Counted from the first letter of the stretch, positions 24,089 to 32,769 are shown. The stretch: DNA of 33,103 nucleotides from Perkinsus olseni (GCA_013115135.1 JABANP010000554.1:1-33103), one strand, 5' to 3'. Numbers and translations are program-made. The notes: generated by a model not told the origin, from the letters alone.

Positions 24089-27000
24089 CTAAAGCCGCTC
24101 TTCCCGCTGTTCAACTGTCGCTCCCGCGCTCTCCGCTTCCTTAGCGGCAGCCTCAGCGTTGGCAACTCCCTCAGCGGCATCTTTCAATCCCGACTGAGCA
24201 GCTTCTCTCGAAGTCTTCGCTTCAACCTCCGACTTCTTCACCGCTTCTTCGGCCTCCATCGCAGCCTCCTTGGCAACCTCTATGCTCTCCTCAGCCGGGG
24301 AGCTAGCCTGAGGCTCACTCGACCCTTCAACCGCTTCCATCGAGGCATCGGTCTCCACGAAAGTCGCCTTCGCATCAGGAATGACCTAGCAATACCGAAC
24401 AGCCCGTAAACAACATCGCGCCCCGGGGCAGAGGATAGCAGCCCCCAGCCAGTCTCCGAGTTATCCGCTCCATCAGAACGCCATGTGGCCGATTTTATGC
24501 ACAAGAAAGTAGTCATCGAGCCTTACTTCTATCAAAACCTTTCCCTTCGCCCGACCGCTCTCAACCCTCGCCAAAGCGTCCTTCGCTTGGGCCAACGGGT
24601 ACCTGACATCCCCGGAAAATCACAAAGCGCTCGAGTCACATGCAGGGCGAGCGAGATCTTCATCAAGGATTTTGCAAATACCACACTTGTACGAAAGACA
24701 GCTACCTACACTCCATCGATGTGAGGGACAATGCTCTTCGACTCCAGCATAGTTGCCAGCCGCCGACACGCGTCACCGTCGCCAGTTCCGATCACAGTCC
24801 AATACCTTACAAAATAAGAACGTCTCGAGTACAAATCGATCAAAAAGGCGGGCGCTACTCACTTGCCCTTCGCCTTCTTCCGCATCGATCGCACGCCATT
24901 CACCGAATCCCACAGCCACGAGAAGTTCTCCAAAAATGAGGTGATGTACGAATGCTTCGGCTGAATGAGAGCAGCATACGAATACCAAAATTCTTGCAAT
25001 CTTGCATTTCCTCAATGCTCACCTCCGTGCCAGACTCTTTAAGCCATTCAAGTGCAGCCTCGGCACTTGGACCATCCACAATTGATACCATCCCACCTGC
25101 ATCTTTTGGACCTTCCCCGTCGGTGCTATCTAAACAGAACAACGATTCATAACACACTAGATGCATCCTTCCTCTCCCAAATAACGTAGCCATCACCGCG
25201 GAGCTATCGGAGAAGGACGAAAGTAACGCAAAGTAGCGAGAAAGAAATCAGTAAGAAATCGGAAAGAAATGGGAAAGAAATCGGAGAGAGTCTCTCTCCG
25301 ATTTCTTTCGGAGAGACTCGGTATGCCGGTATGCCCTCTCTCTCAGAGAGGTTTCCTTCGAGCACAGAACCGTCTCCTCGCCACGGTGTTTTGTGGCGAG
25401 AAAAGAGAAAGCCTATTCGCTATGGTAACATTGGATTGCCACATTGACTTCGAGTGAAATGACCCACCTCTCACTACTACCATCCCCCTCCTAAGTCTCA
25501 CCTCCCAGCAACAGAACAGCCTGCTTGGAGTCGCCCTGAGTGTCGAATACTACATCATAAACATGCCGCCATGTGCCGCTGTCAAACTGCTCGGCCCAGC
25601 GCCGGTCGTTACATTTATAGTCAAAGACCTGAACACCACTCCAACCTTGGGAAGGCTCGCAATTCTCAACCGCTACTAGCGTGACCAATTCCTCTGCTCA
25701 ATCGCGTTTGGCTGAAAGAACGACCTCCCGTGGTCTCTCACGAGCCAGAGATGTTGAATCGAGGAAAACTATTTTTGGCACAAATATATTCTGAAAGTGC
25801 CTCATCAGTAGCGGTAAAATTGCACCTAATCGATTAAAACCATGCCCTCTTGTCAACGAGAAACTGTACGCGAATAACTTCTCATAACGAAAGGTCGACT
25901 GGACTCCTCATCATCAGCAACCGAACTAACCTCGTCAGCGCCAAAGCTTTCCACCAAGCCTCGACTCTCTTCACTGCTGGTAGTGGCCACCCACTCAATG
26001 CCGAACTCCGCCTTGCACAGCTGTATCGCTATCGACCCGACCCCGCCGGAACCTCCAGTAATCAAAACCTGATAATATTAACATGCGCCACCGGACTGCT
26101 TCTTTGTCATCCCTCAGAATGCATCCGAGAAAGCTGTTCTCAGCAACGACCTCGAGTTCGTCTCTCGAGCAATCCTCTCGCTCTGTCTTGAGAAATGGCA
26201 ACTCCCGGCCCCGTCGAACTCTACAGCGTCCAATGACGCGGAGCCCATAGGAAGGTCCGCAACGCCTTTTCTGGCCCGTTCACCCGGTCGTGCCAAAGCC
26301 TCGTTACTGTACGTGCCAGCTTGCTATGCACACGGAATCTTCCCTCATATCTAGTTCGTGTAATAGTAGCTCCCGACGTGAACACACCAACTTTTCCACC
26401 CTTGAAATCACTATGGGGAATTGCCGGACGTCGACGAGGTTTGAAACCCCCCTTCGTGAGAGGTCATCAAATTCGGCGTCATTCTAGGGCGTTTCGTTCA
26501 TCCTATTGCTAAGCCTACGGCGATTGAGCAGCAACAGCTTTCCAAGGGAATTTGGGGGTGTTATGGTATGCGCCCATTTTGTAGAAGGGAAACGACGGTC
26601 GAACCTGCCATGTTTTATTTTTCGCGCAGTAGTGCACGGAGACCAGACAAAAGTTTCGAGCACCGATGGGAGTGCTGTCCAATGAACTACACTCCATTCG
26701 AAGCGATAGACGACATTTCCCGTCAGCACTTGCCGCGGCAAGAAGAGTGCGCAACCACTCCTCTCAGTGCGCTCAGATCCAGCTCAAGCGATGCACAGTA
26801 AAGCACTTCTCGCAAAACTCGTCGGAGAATTGCAGCGAATCAATCTCTCCCACTGCAATTCTACAACTAATGACTTCTTCGAATAAGCTCTCGATAAAAA
26901 CTGCTCGTAGCCGTATGTACCAAAGTCCTTTTGGATTCCGCCAGAGTCGACCTCGGATACGCTGCATAATTCCAACAACCCTTCTCTACTCCTACTACCC

Positions 27001-27995
27001 GATGCATGTCGTTAATTTTGCATTTTTTCAAAGCCTTCTCAGCCGTTATCCCCACCAACGGCACTGCTGCGGCCAAATGGTGGGGAACCTCCGCTGGCTT
27101 CAACGCACAAACATAATCATCAACTAGAACCTAACAAATCTTGCAATCTTAACAATACTTGTATTTCCTCAACTCACGTATTCCGCAGCCGTCCCAGTCC
27201 TGACACCAGCCACCATACCGAAAACCTAGCAGACTATCAATTGAAGGAAATCGGTCACGCGGGCGAGCGCTAATAACCTCACCTCTTCGCCGATTTTGAA
27301 ATCTTTTACTTCGTTTCCCATCTCCACAACGTCCCCTGAAAAGTCGAATCCGAATACCTACCAAAAACGATTCGCTCCGCCACAGCTCGACACAGTATCT
27401 TTCATCCGAGGGAAAAACAAAAAGCAAAGAGATTACGAAGCGGGGGAGTCGAACGACTGTAGTACTTTCGGAAACTTGTACTTCAAGAGATGCTTCGTTT
27501 CGCCTTTACGCTGCTGATAATCTGCCGGATTCAAGGACGCATAATGTACTTTCACCTGCACACCAAACCATACCAACTTTCTCCCAAATCATACGGCTAC
27601 TACCAAAAGCTGATGAGGACCCGGCGAGCCTGGCAGCGGGAGCTTCCCAACCTGCAAAATGACACTCCAACAAGTACCGAATCCAAACCAACAATAACTC
27701 GAACAGGGCATATTCAACCCATGCACACTCCTGTCAATCAGCGCCATCAGTTCTTTCCACGCACGCTGTCAGTTGTCACACTCTTGCGGCAAGAGCCTTA
27801 ACTGAGGTTAGTAGCGTCAAGAAAACCTATTACTCGAAGCTATTCCCAACCTTCCAGTCACCCTCCCACGCCCATCGCTATCACCTTGCAAACCTCAGGA
27901 CCACCAAAACCTGTCCAGTAGAATGCGTCCATCTCCTTAGGTAACGCAGGACGGTCGCTGACGATTTCTCCTTCAATTTCACCTTCTGTTGTCAT
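24089..27995 (-). CDS. Zinc-independent medium-chain dehydrogenase/reductase (quinone oxidoreductase type) with acidic C-terminal tail
   Basis: Complete gene; 13 exons all join in phase: 27995-27885, 27651-27604, 27555-27466, 27357-27283, 27225-27178, 27130-26999, 26068-25931, 25628-25502, 25129-25023, 24960-24863, 24805-24710, 24602-24527, 24385-24089. Product 480 residues. N-terminal GroES-like fold: FYWTGFGGPEV, VHYASLNPADY, FGFDFSGDVVEMG, AAEYVLVDDYVCALKP. Rossmann fold: VLITGGSGGVGSIAIQLCKA (NADPH-binding), SFGADEVFDY, YDVVFDTQGD. No zinc-binding cysteine cluster, as in quinone oxidoreductase-like members, which reduce quinones or enones with NADPH (family knowledge; exact substrate unknown). 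The last exon adds a 98-residue Ala/Glu/Lys-rich helical tail absent from the usual family length of about 320-380. Start at 27995 gives MTTEGEIEGE directly before the domain. Confidence 0.95.
25273..25309. repeat. Perfect intronic palindrome, 17-18-bp arms
   Basis: GAAAGAAATCGGAGAGA and its exact reverse complement, separated by GTC, in oxidoreductase intron 25130-25501. It is preceded by degenerate GAAAGAAAT direct repeats (25249-25280). Confidence 0.9.
26069..26998. other. 930-nt intron of the oxidoreductase gene
   Basis: Its splice sites (CGG|GTAGTAGG and ATTATCAG|GTTTTG) join in phase to give NDMHRVLITGG. It is more than twice as long as any other intron in the gene. Open frames occur inside on both strands but none is recognisable, and I see no terminal repeats of an inserted element. 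Confidence 0.7.
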
Positions 27996-28369
27996 ATTTA
28001 AACAAACTGCTGCCTATGGTCTCTTCGCCTCCAACGGAATGTGAAAATTCTAGCCAGCTCCTGAATTATCGGAGAACAAAGATCCTCCTCTCTACTAAGA
28101 CGGCTGTGATATAACTCAACATCACCAGAACCTCTCAACGAAACCCAGGATGAGTACGTGACAAACAAGCGGCGCATCTCCGCACGGTATTTCAGTAGCA
28201 AGACAAATCTTCAACAACGACAAACGCTTCGCTCCGCTAGAGGAGAGCTTCACGATACACAAATAGCAATACGCCACTAAGTGGCAAAAAGGAACGTCGT
28301 ACACACAGGAACAGAACAGAATCCATGCTTGCGTTAAGTATTTGCAAGAAGTAACAAGATAGCAAGATT
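27996..28369. promoter_or_regulatory. Spacer between lipase stop and oxidoreductase start
   Basis: 374 nt between two genes in the same orientation; it must hold the lipase 3' end and the oxidoreductase promoter. No clear TATA or other box is identifiable. TTCGCTCCGCTAGAG (28231-28245) recurs at 29580-29594 in a lipase intron. Confidence 0.4.
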
Positions 28370-29891
28370 TCACTCTTGCTTGTACTCCTTATTCACCTCC
28401 TCAGTCCGGTTGTCAATCCAATCGAACATGTCGTTGAACACCTAACAAACACAGGTCAGTTCATGGATAATTTCGTGGCGCGCGGTAATTCCCCAACCCG
28501 TCATCAAAAATCACACCCCATCCATTATGACCTTCTGAGTTTCCTCTGGCTCCTGCATGCCCGTAATATAATGTCGCAGACCCGGATACAGGCAAACTCG
28601 CGACTGGCTTTGAGCTGGCGACTCATTGTAACTACGATACGACACAATCTCCACTCTTGCAACAACGCAAAGAGTAAAAGGACAGCGGGAGGGAGCCAAG
28701 TCACCACGAATTTCAGTGCGCTCAGTTTTATGAAGGTGCCAAGAGACGGGAATTCAAATCCTATCAACTAGCTCGTCAACTCCGCCCCTTCCCCTACAGT
28801 TCGACGTCCGCGTGAGGATCGGTTATCTCGTCAGCTGCTCCGTGGCACACGATGAAGGGAGTCGTCACGGACTTGAAGTTCGCGCTGACGAAATCCTGAT
28901 TGAAAGGCTGACGTGAGAAGCCCTCTCTCTGAATTTGAGATTGGCTCAACGGCCACCAACGCGAACGAAACCACAAGAAATAGACCCGGTAAGTCGTCGA
29001 CAATCCGGAAACGGAGAATCTATCAGGCGGAGTTTACATTTTCGAGAACACCAACGGCAATAACAACATTTGTAACATCATCGTCGGGTTACAGGCGCGT
29101 AGCAAGAGGCCCGCGTTCGATCCCTGCTCCATCCATTATATTACCTGTCCCTGTAGTAAGCTAAGGGCCGTACGCAGGCGAGGCTTCCCGCGATACACCA
29201 AAAGATTGTACTTGGCAGAGTAGTGAACCGCGTCCTTATGATGGTACATGACCTCGCCAAGATTCTTCGTCGGAACCTGAAACAAGCGTGCATGCACTCA
29301 TACCAACTTTTCCGTAAATTGTTCCTACTATGGGTGCCTTGGGAGCAACCCTAGCAAGACCTCTCAGCAACTCCTCAACAATCCAAGAAGGATGCATACT
29401 TTGAGGTATCTAGCACACCGTCATGTGAAAAGCGCACGCCCGGTCGATCGATTTCTCACCTTCAACATCGGGCTTTGGAGAATAATTCCATCGAATAAGG
29501 TGGGATGCAGAATAGAGAGTGATGCAACGAGGCCACCCCCCATCGAATGGCCGTAACCATAAAACGGCAAATGCTGGCTTCGCTCCGCTAGAGATGGTAC
29601 AAAACTTCCCAGAACCTGCATCGACGGGCAATCAACCGAGGTTCCGGGTTCGATCCCAGGGGCCTACAAATTCATCGATGAACTCCTTGGCGAGTTGGCA
29701 GTATTTGAACCAGTCATCGACGTATGCCTGAAGACCGTCCGAGCGCCCTGAGCCGACCTGAAGCGAGTAGTGTAAGTCACGATTTCACGAAATTTTGGTA
29801 TGACCTGATCGAACAGCACGCACGCGTATTTCTCCTTCTCGCAGAACATGCGAGCATCATTGAACATGTGGAAGCCCGAGTGGTCAGCATA
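28370..29891 (-). pseudogene. Monoacylglycerol-lipase-like alpha/beta hydrolase, N-terminus missing at array junction
   Basis: Exons join in phase: 29891-29805 (YADHSGFHMFNDARMF), 29757-29668 (GSGRSDGLQAYVDDW), 29573-29460 (YGYGHSMGGGL, nucleophile Ser), 29409-29329, 29276-29145, 28907-28798 (PFIVCHGAADEITDP, acid Asp), 28631-28517 (LYPGLRHYITG, catalytic His), 28441-28370 (ends TGA). All three triad residues are present. The family has a strand ending in an HG oxyanion-hole motif just before YADHSG and about 60 residues in front. Here the sequence before YADHSG turns directly into a truncated copy of the small-gene repeat (from 29897), with no in-frame ATG and no proper acceptor. The gene is either a 5'-truncated pseudogene or its first exons lie beyond the array. 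The family hydrolyses monoacylglycerols or lysophospholipids; the substrate is not shown. Confidence 0.85.
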
Positions 29892-29896
29892 ACGGT

Positions 29897-29941
29897 CACG
29901 GTCGACTGAAGTGGCGCATAGTAAAGATGTACATTTTCTAA
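29897..29941 (+). pseudogene. Small basic-protein gene, copy 0 (5'-truncated)
   Basis: Only the last 14 codons remain (HGRLKWRIVKMYIF, TAA at 29939-29941). The frame continues upstream into lipase exon sequence without an ATG. The hairpin at 29962-29977 is intact. This is the junction between array and lipase gene. Confidence 0.75.
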
Positions 29942-29961
29942 GCTATGCGCTGCTATTACAA

Positions 29962-29977
29962 GGTGTTTTTCAACACC
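29962..29977 (+). promoter_or_regulatory. 3' stem-loop of copy 0
   Basis: GGTGTT-TTTC-AACACC, 20 nt after the stop codon. The loop TTTC equals the common loop of histone mRNA stem-loops. Confidence 0.75.
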
Positions 29978-30467
29978 ATCCTTCAGTGTTTCCCAAGTAT
30001 TCCAGATCGGTCAGCGCATATCATATTCTAGAGTTCAACTCCGCAGTCTTTAAGCCCGCAGAATAAAGGCATGCTTGATACTGAAGTACCTTCGACTTTA
30101 ATTGAATATTGCTCAGGCAAAGAGCTAACGGAGGAGTAGCTAGCGGTGAACTTACTTAGGAACGACAAGCAAGATATGAGGTACGGTGGGCTCCGCATAC
30201 TGGGATTTCTCCCTATTTTTCAATCAGTAGCGATTCACTAGTTTACATACTGGCAAGGAGCTAACGGAGGAATGATTACGGAATATACGACGAAAGAGGC
30301 GTGAGGCCTGGTGGATCAATCATACGGATACTTTTTCCCATTTTTCTATCGGTAGCGACCCGCCAGCTCACGAAGTTCCGGCCGGCTCCCAGTTTCCTCT
30401 TTTTTCATCAAAATGACCTTTCGATGTCAGGCGTCCCCAGGGGCCGGGCCAAAGTGAAAACCTCAGA

Positions 30468-30614
30468 ATGTCAAAAGGTTACAAGTCTGTAGACCGCTCG
30501 AAGCTGCTGCGCATGCTAATGCATCGCGCTACCAGCATCCGGAGGCGTCGAGTCTACTTCCGCGATCGCCACGGACGACTGAAGTGGCGCATAGTGAAGA
30601 TGTACATTTTCTGA
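30468..30614 (+). CDS. Small basic protein, copy 1 (48 aa)
   Basis: Unknown family. ATG context CTCAGAATG; TGA stop. The protein begins MSKGYKSVDRSKLLRMLMHR, passes through an Arg/Lys cluster (SIRRRRVYFR) and ends DRHGRLKWRIVKMYIF. Predicted strongly basic, without signal peptide or membrane segment, compatible with binding nucleic acid (inference). Compared with copy 5, every difference in the last 23 codons is synonymous. Upstream box at about 30400-30413, hairpin 20 nt after the stop. Below the size cut of most gene callers. Confidence 0.75.
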   Translation: MSKGYKSVDRSKLLRMLMHRATSIRRRRVYFRDRHGRLKWRIVKMYIF

Positions 30615-30634
30615 GCTATGCAATGCTATTACAA

Positions 30635-30650
30635 GGTGTTACTCAACACC
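30635..30650 (+). promoter_or_regulatory. 3' stem-loop of copy 1
   Basis: GGTGTT-ACTC-AACACC, 20 nt after the stop codon. A second weak hairpin (TCAGG-GCACT-CCTGA) follows at 30670-30684. Confidence 0.75.
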
Positions 30651-30981
30651 ATCTTGTATACTTCTTTACTCAGGGCACTCCTGATTACTAAACCTGCAGT
30701 TGAGTCACGATCGTCATAGAACAGTTCTCGAAGCTACAGAAAACCACTGGGTCAAGTCCACGTACGAGTCGAGGGACCTCTACACTACACATCGCCCAGG
30801 TGGCCGAGAGTAATGTTTACAGCAGTCCACGCATCTGCCGTTCTCGGGCGAAGCGATTTTACCATTTTTCAATCCAGAATGTACAGACTTCGGCTCCGTC
30901 TAGTTTTTACTGATTTTTCATCAGAAAAATCTGATGAGCTCCCCGTTGCACCAGAGCGGACGGTCGCTGCTAGTGAGACTC

Positions 30982-31080
30982 ATGTCGCCGAGGAAGCAGG
31001 CTCTGAAATCTTCCGGCTGGCCGGACCGTGACCGACACGGTCGACTGAAGTGGCGCATAGTGAAGATATACATTTTCTAA
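30982..31080 (+). CDS. Small basic protein, copy 2 (32 aa, short form)
   Basis: ATG to TAA, 33 codons: MSPRKQALKSSGWP followed by DRDRHGRLKWRIVKIYIF. The central Arg cluster and the LLRMLRHRA segment are missing, yet the frame of the conserved C-terminus is kept, so the deletion is in-frame. The N-terminus MSPRKQ is shared with copy 3 and differs from the MSK form of copies 1, 4 and 5. Upstream box TTTTTCATCAG at 30915-30925; hairpin 20 nt after the stop. Function unknown. Confidence 0.65.
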   Translation: MSPRKQALKSSGWPDRDRHGRLKWRIVKIYIF

Positions 31081-31100
31081 GCTATGCACCACCATTACAA

Positions 31101-31116
31101 GGTGTTATTCAACACC
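31101..31116 (+). promoter_or_regulatory. 3' stem-loop of copy 2
   Basis: GGTGTT-ATTC-AACACC, 20 nt after the stop codon; followed by a perfect hairpin CTCAGG-GCACT-CCTGAG (31135-31151). Confidence 0.75.
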
Positions 31117-31314
31117 ATCTTGTACACTTCTTTGCTCAGGGCACTCCTGAGTACTGAACCACCGGTTGAGTCACGATCAACGACGGTTCTGTCTAGTAAC
31201 TAGACTCTAGTTTGTTCGGCTCCGCCTAGTTTTTCCTCTTTTCCATCAGAACTATCGGATGAGCACTCCGCTGCACTAAGGTGGACCTTCACTGGTCATA
31301 AGTCTGCCTTCGGT

Positions 31315-31473
31315 ATGTCACCAAGGAAGCAGACTGTAAAAACTCCCGGCAGGCCGGGCAGGCTTAGGCTATTGCCGAGGCATCGCGCCACCAGCATACG
31401 CAGAAGAAAGGCCTACTTCCGCGATCGCCATGGCCGCCTGAAGTGGCGCACAGTGAAGATATACGTCTTCTAA
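31315..31473 (+). CDS. Small basic protein, copy 3 (52 aa, long form)
   Basis: ATG to TAA, 53 codons. N-terminus MSPRKQTVKTPGRPGRLRLL, then HRATSIRRRKAYFR and DRHGRLKWRTVKIYVF. It combines the MSPRKQ start of copy 2 with the central Arg cluster of copies 1, 4 and 5. The N-terminal tail, rich in Lys, Arg, Pro and Gly, resembles the composition of histone-type tails; this is composition only, not homology. Hairpin 13 nt after the stop. Confidence 0.7.
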   Translation: MSPRKQTVKTPGRPGRLRLLPRHRATSIRRRKAYFRDRHGRLKWRTVKIYVF

Positions 31474-31486
31474 AGTGCCCTTCCAA

Positions 31487-31502
31487 GGTGTTCTTCAACA
31501 CC
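31487..31502 (+). promoter_or_regulatory. 3' stem-loop of copy 3
   Basis: GGTGTT-CTTC-AACACC, 13 nt after the stop codon. Confidence 0.75.
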
Positions 31503-31911
31503 ATCATTTGCAATACACGGCCTTAGTGGTGCCCTAATATCCCAGATCGGTCAACGCATATCAAGTTCTGGACTTCAAGTCCGCAGCCTTAAGTCCGCAG
31601 AAGAAGAAGCTTGTTGATGCTGAAGTAACTTTGACTTCAGAAGTTGAATAACTTTTCGTCGAAGAGCTAGCGGAGGAGTGGCTAGCGGTGAACTTACTCG
31701 TAGACGACAAGTAAGATATAGCCTTATATGCAAGGCATGATGAGTGGCACTCATTGTGTGCGACTGACGGAGAGTTTCCCCACTTTTCTGTCAGTAGTGA
31801 TTCGCAAGTTCATTTGAGTTCTGGCCAACTCCCGGTTCCCCCTTTTTTCATCAAAACGATCGTTCGGTACAAGGCGTCCTCAGAGGCCGGACCAAAGTGA
31901 ATGACCTCAAA

Positions 31912-32058
31912 ATGTCGAAAGACAACAAGTCTGTAGATTACTCTGAGCTCCTGCGCATGCTAAGGCATCGTGCCACTGGCATAAGGAAGCGTCGAGTTTA
32001 CTTCCGAGACCGCCACGGTCGACTGAAGTGGCGCATAGTGAAGATATACGTCTTCTAA
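31912..32058 (+). CDS. Small basic protein, copy 4 (48 aa)
   Basis: ATG to TAA, 49 codons: MSKDNKSVDYSELLRMLRHR, then GIRKRRVYFR and DRHGRLKWRIVKIYVF. Same length as copies 1 and 5. The C-terminal I/V for M/I changes are conservative. Upstream box TTTTTTCATCAAAA at 31843-31856, 56 nt before the ATG; hairpin 14 nt after the stop. Confidence 0.75.
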   Translation: MSKDNKSVDYSELLRMLRHRATGIRKRRVYFRDRHGRLKWRIVKIYVF

Positions 32059-32072
32059 AACTAACCTTGCAA

Positions 32073-32088
32073 GGTGTTCTTCGACACC
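32073..32088 (+). promoter_or_regulatory. 3' stem-loop of copy 4
   Basis: GGTGTT-CTTC-GACACC, 14 nt after the stop codon. The A-to-G change keeps pairing as a G-U wobble, so the fold survives substitution. Confidence 0.75.
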
Positions 32089-32385
32089 ATCACTTGCGAT
32101 CCGCGGGCTATAATGTTGGCCCACTATCCCTGATCGGCCAACGCATATCAAATTCTGGAATCCAAGTCCGCAGGAGAAGAAACTTGTGGGCGAGTGCACG
32201 AGCTATACACGACAATTGAGAAGCGAGGTATGGTGGATCAGACGGAGAGTTTGCCCATTTTTTCATCAGTAGCAATTCGCTAGTTCACAGAGCTCCGACC
32301 AGCTCCTGGTTTGCACTTTTTTCATCAAAAGGATCTTGGTATGCAAGCCGTGGTCAGGAGCCCATTCAAGGTGATCGACCTCAGA

Positions 32386-32532
32386 ATGTCAAAAGGCTAC
32401 ACGTCTGCGGATTACTCGAACCTGCTGCGCATGCTAAGGCATCGTGCAACCAGCATACGGAAGCGTCGAGTCTACTTCCGAGACCGCCACGGTCGATTGA
32501 AGTGGCGCATAGTGAAGATGTACATTTTCTAA
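32386..32532 (+). CDS. Small basic protein, copy 5 (48 aa)
   Basis: ATG to TAA, 49 codons: MSKGYTSADYSNLLRMLRHR, then SIRKRRVYFR and DRHGRLKWRIVKMYIF. An in-frame upstream ATG at 32311 would give 73 residues, but copies 1 and 4 have no such extension, so the inner Met with CTCAGAATG context is preferred. Box TTTTTTCATCAAAA at 32317-32330; hairpin 20 nt after the stop. Confidence 0.78.
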   Translation: MSKGYTSADYSNLLRMLRHRATSIRKRRVYFRDRHGRLKWRIVKMYIF

Positions 32533-32552
32533 GCTATGCACCACCATAACAA

Positions 32553-32568
32553 GGTGTTATTCAACACC
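32553..32568 (+). promoter_or_regulatory. 3' stem-loop of copy 5
   Basis: GGTGTT-ATTC-AACACC, 20 nt after the stop codon. Confidence 0.75.
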
Positions 32569-32622
32569 ATCTCGTAAACTACAATCCGTTTGCACAATTT
32601 GTCCCTGTGCTCAGTGACCAAT

Positions 32623-32673
32623 GGGAAAATAGGTTGATAGGCTAGGACTCCTAGCCTATAAACCTATTTTCCC
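32623..32673. terminator. 51-nt near-perfect inverted repeat between convergent genes
   Basis: 25-nt arms with one mismatch around a central C (arm contains ATAGGCTAGGA; outer part GGGAAAATAGGTT). It lies between the end of the plus-strand array and the stop codon of the minus-strand gene at 32770. A terminator or boundary role is inferred from position only. Confidence 0.6.
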
Positions 32674-32769
32674 GTTTTTCTATCAGATCCACATGGCGTA
32701 TAGAATACCCACCAAGGCGGACTCCGGCAAACATATCTCTCTCGCCCATAGGCTATGGGCCATAGCAAT

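Larger units (their letters stand above)
29897..32614 (+). repeat. Tandem array of diverged units carrying small basic-protein genes
   Basis: Six units share in order: a block with GATCGGTCAACGCATATCA, an AGCTARCGGAGGAGT block, a box of the type TTTTTCATCAGTAGC, a second box TTTTTCATCAAAA about 55-65 nt before the ATG, the coding sequence, and a hairpin. Hairpin-to-hairpin spacing is 673, 466, 386, 586 and 480 nt, so units vary by insertion, deletion and internal duplication. Coding parts and hairpins are far better conserved than spacers. Confidence 0.85.
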
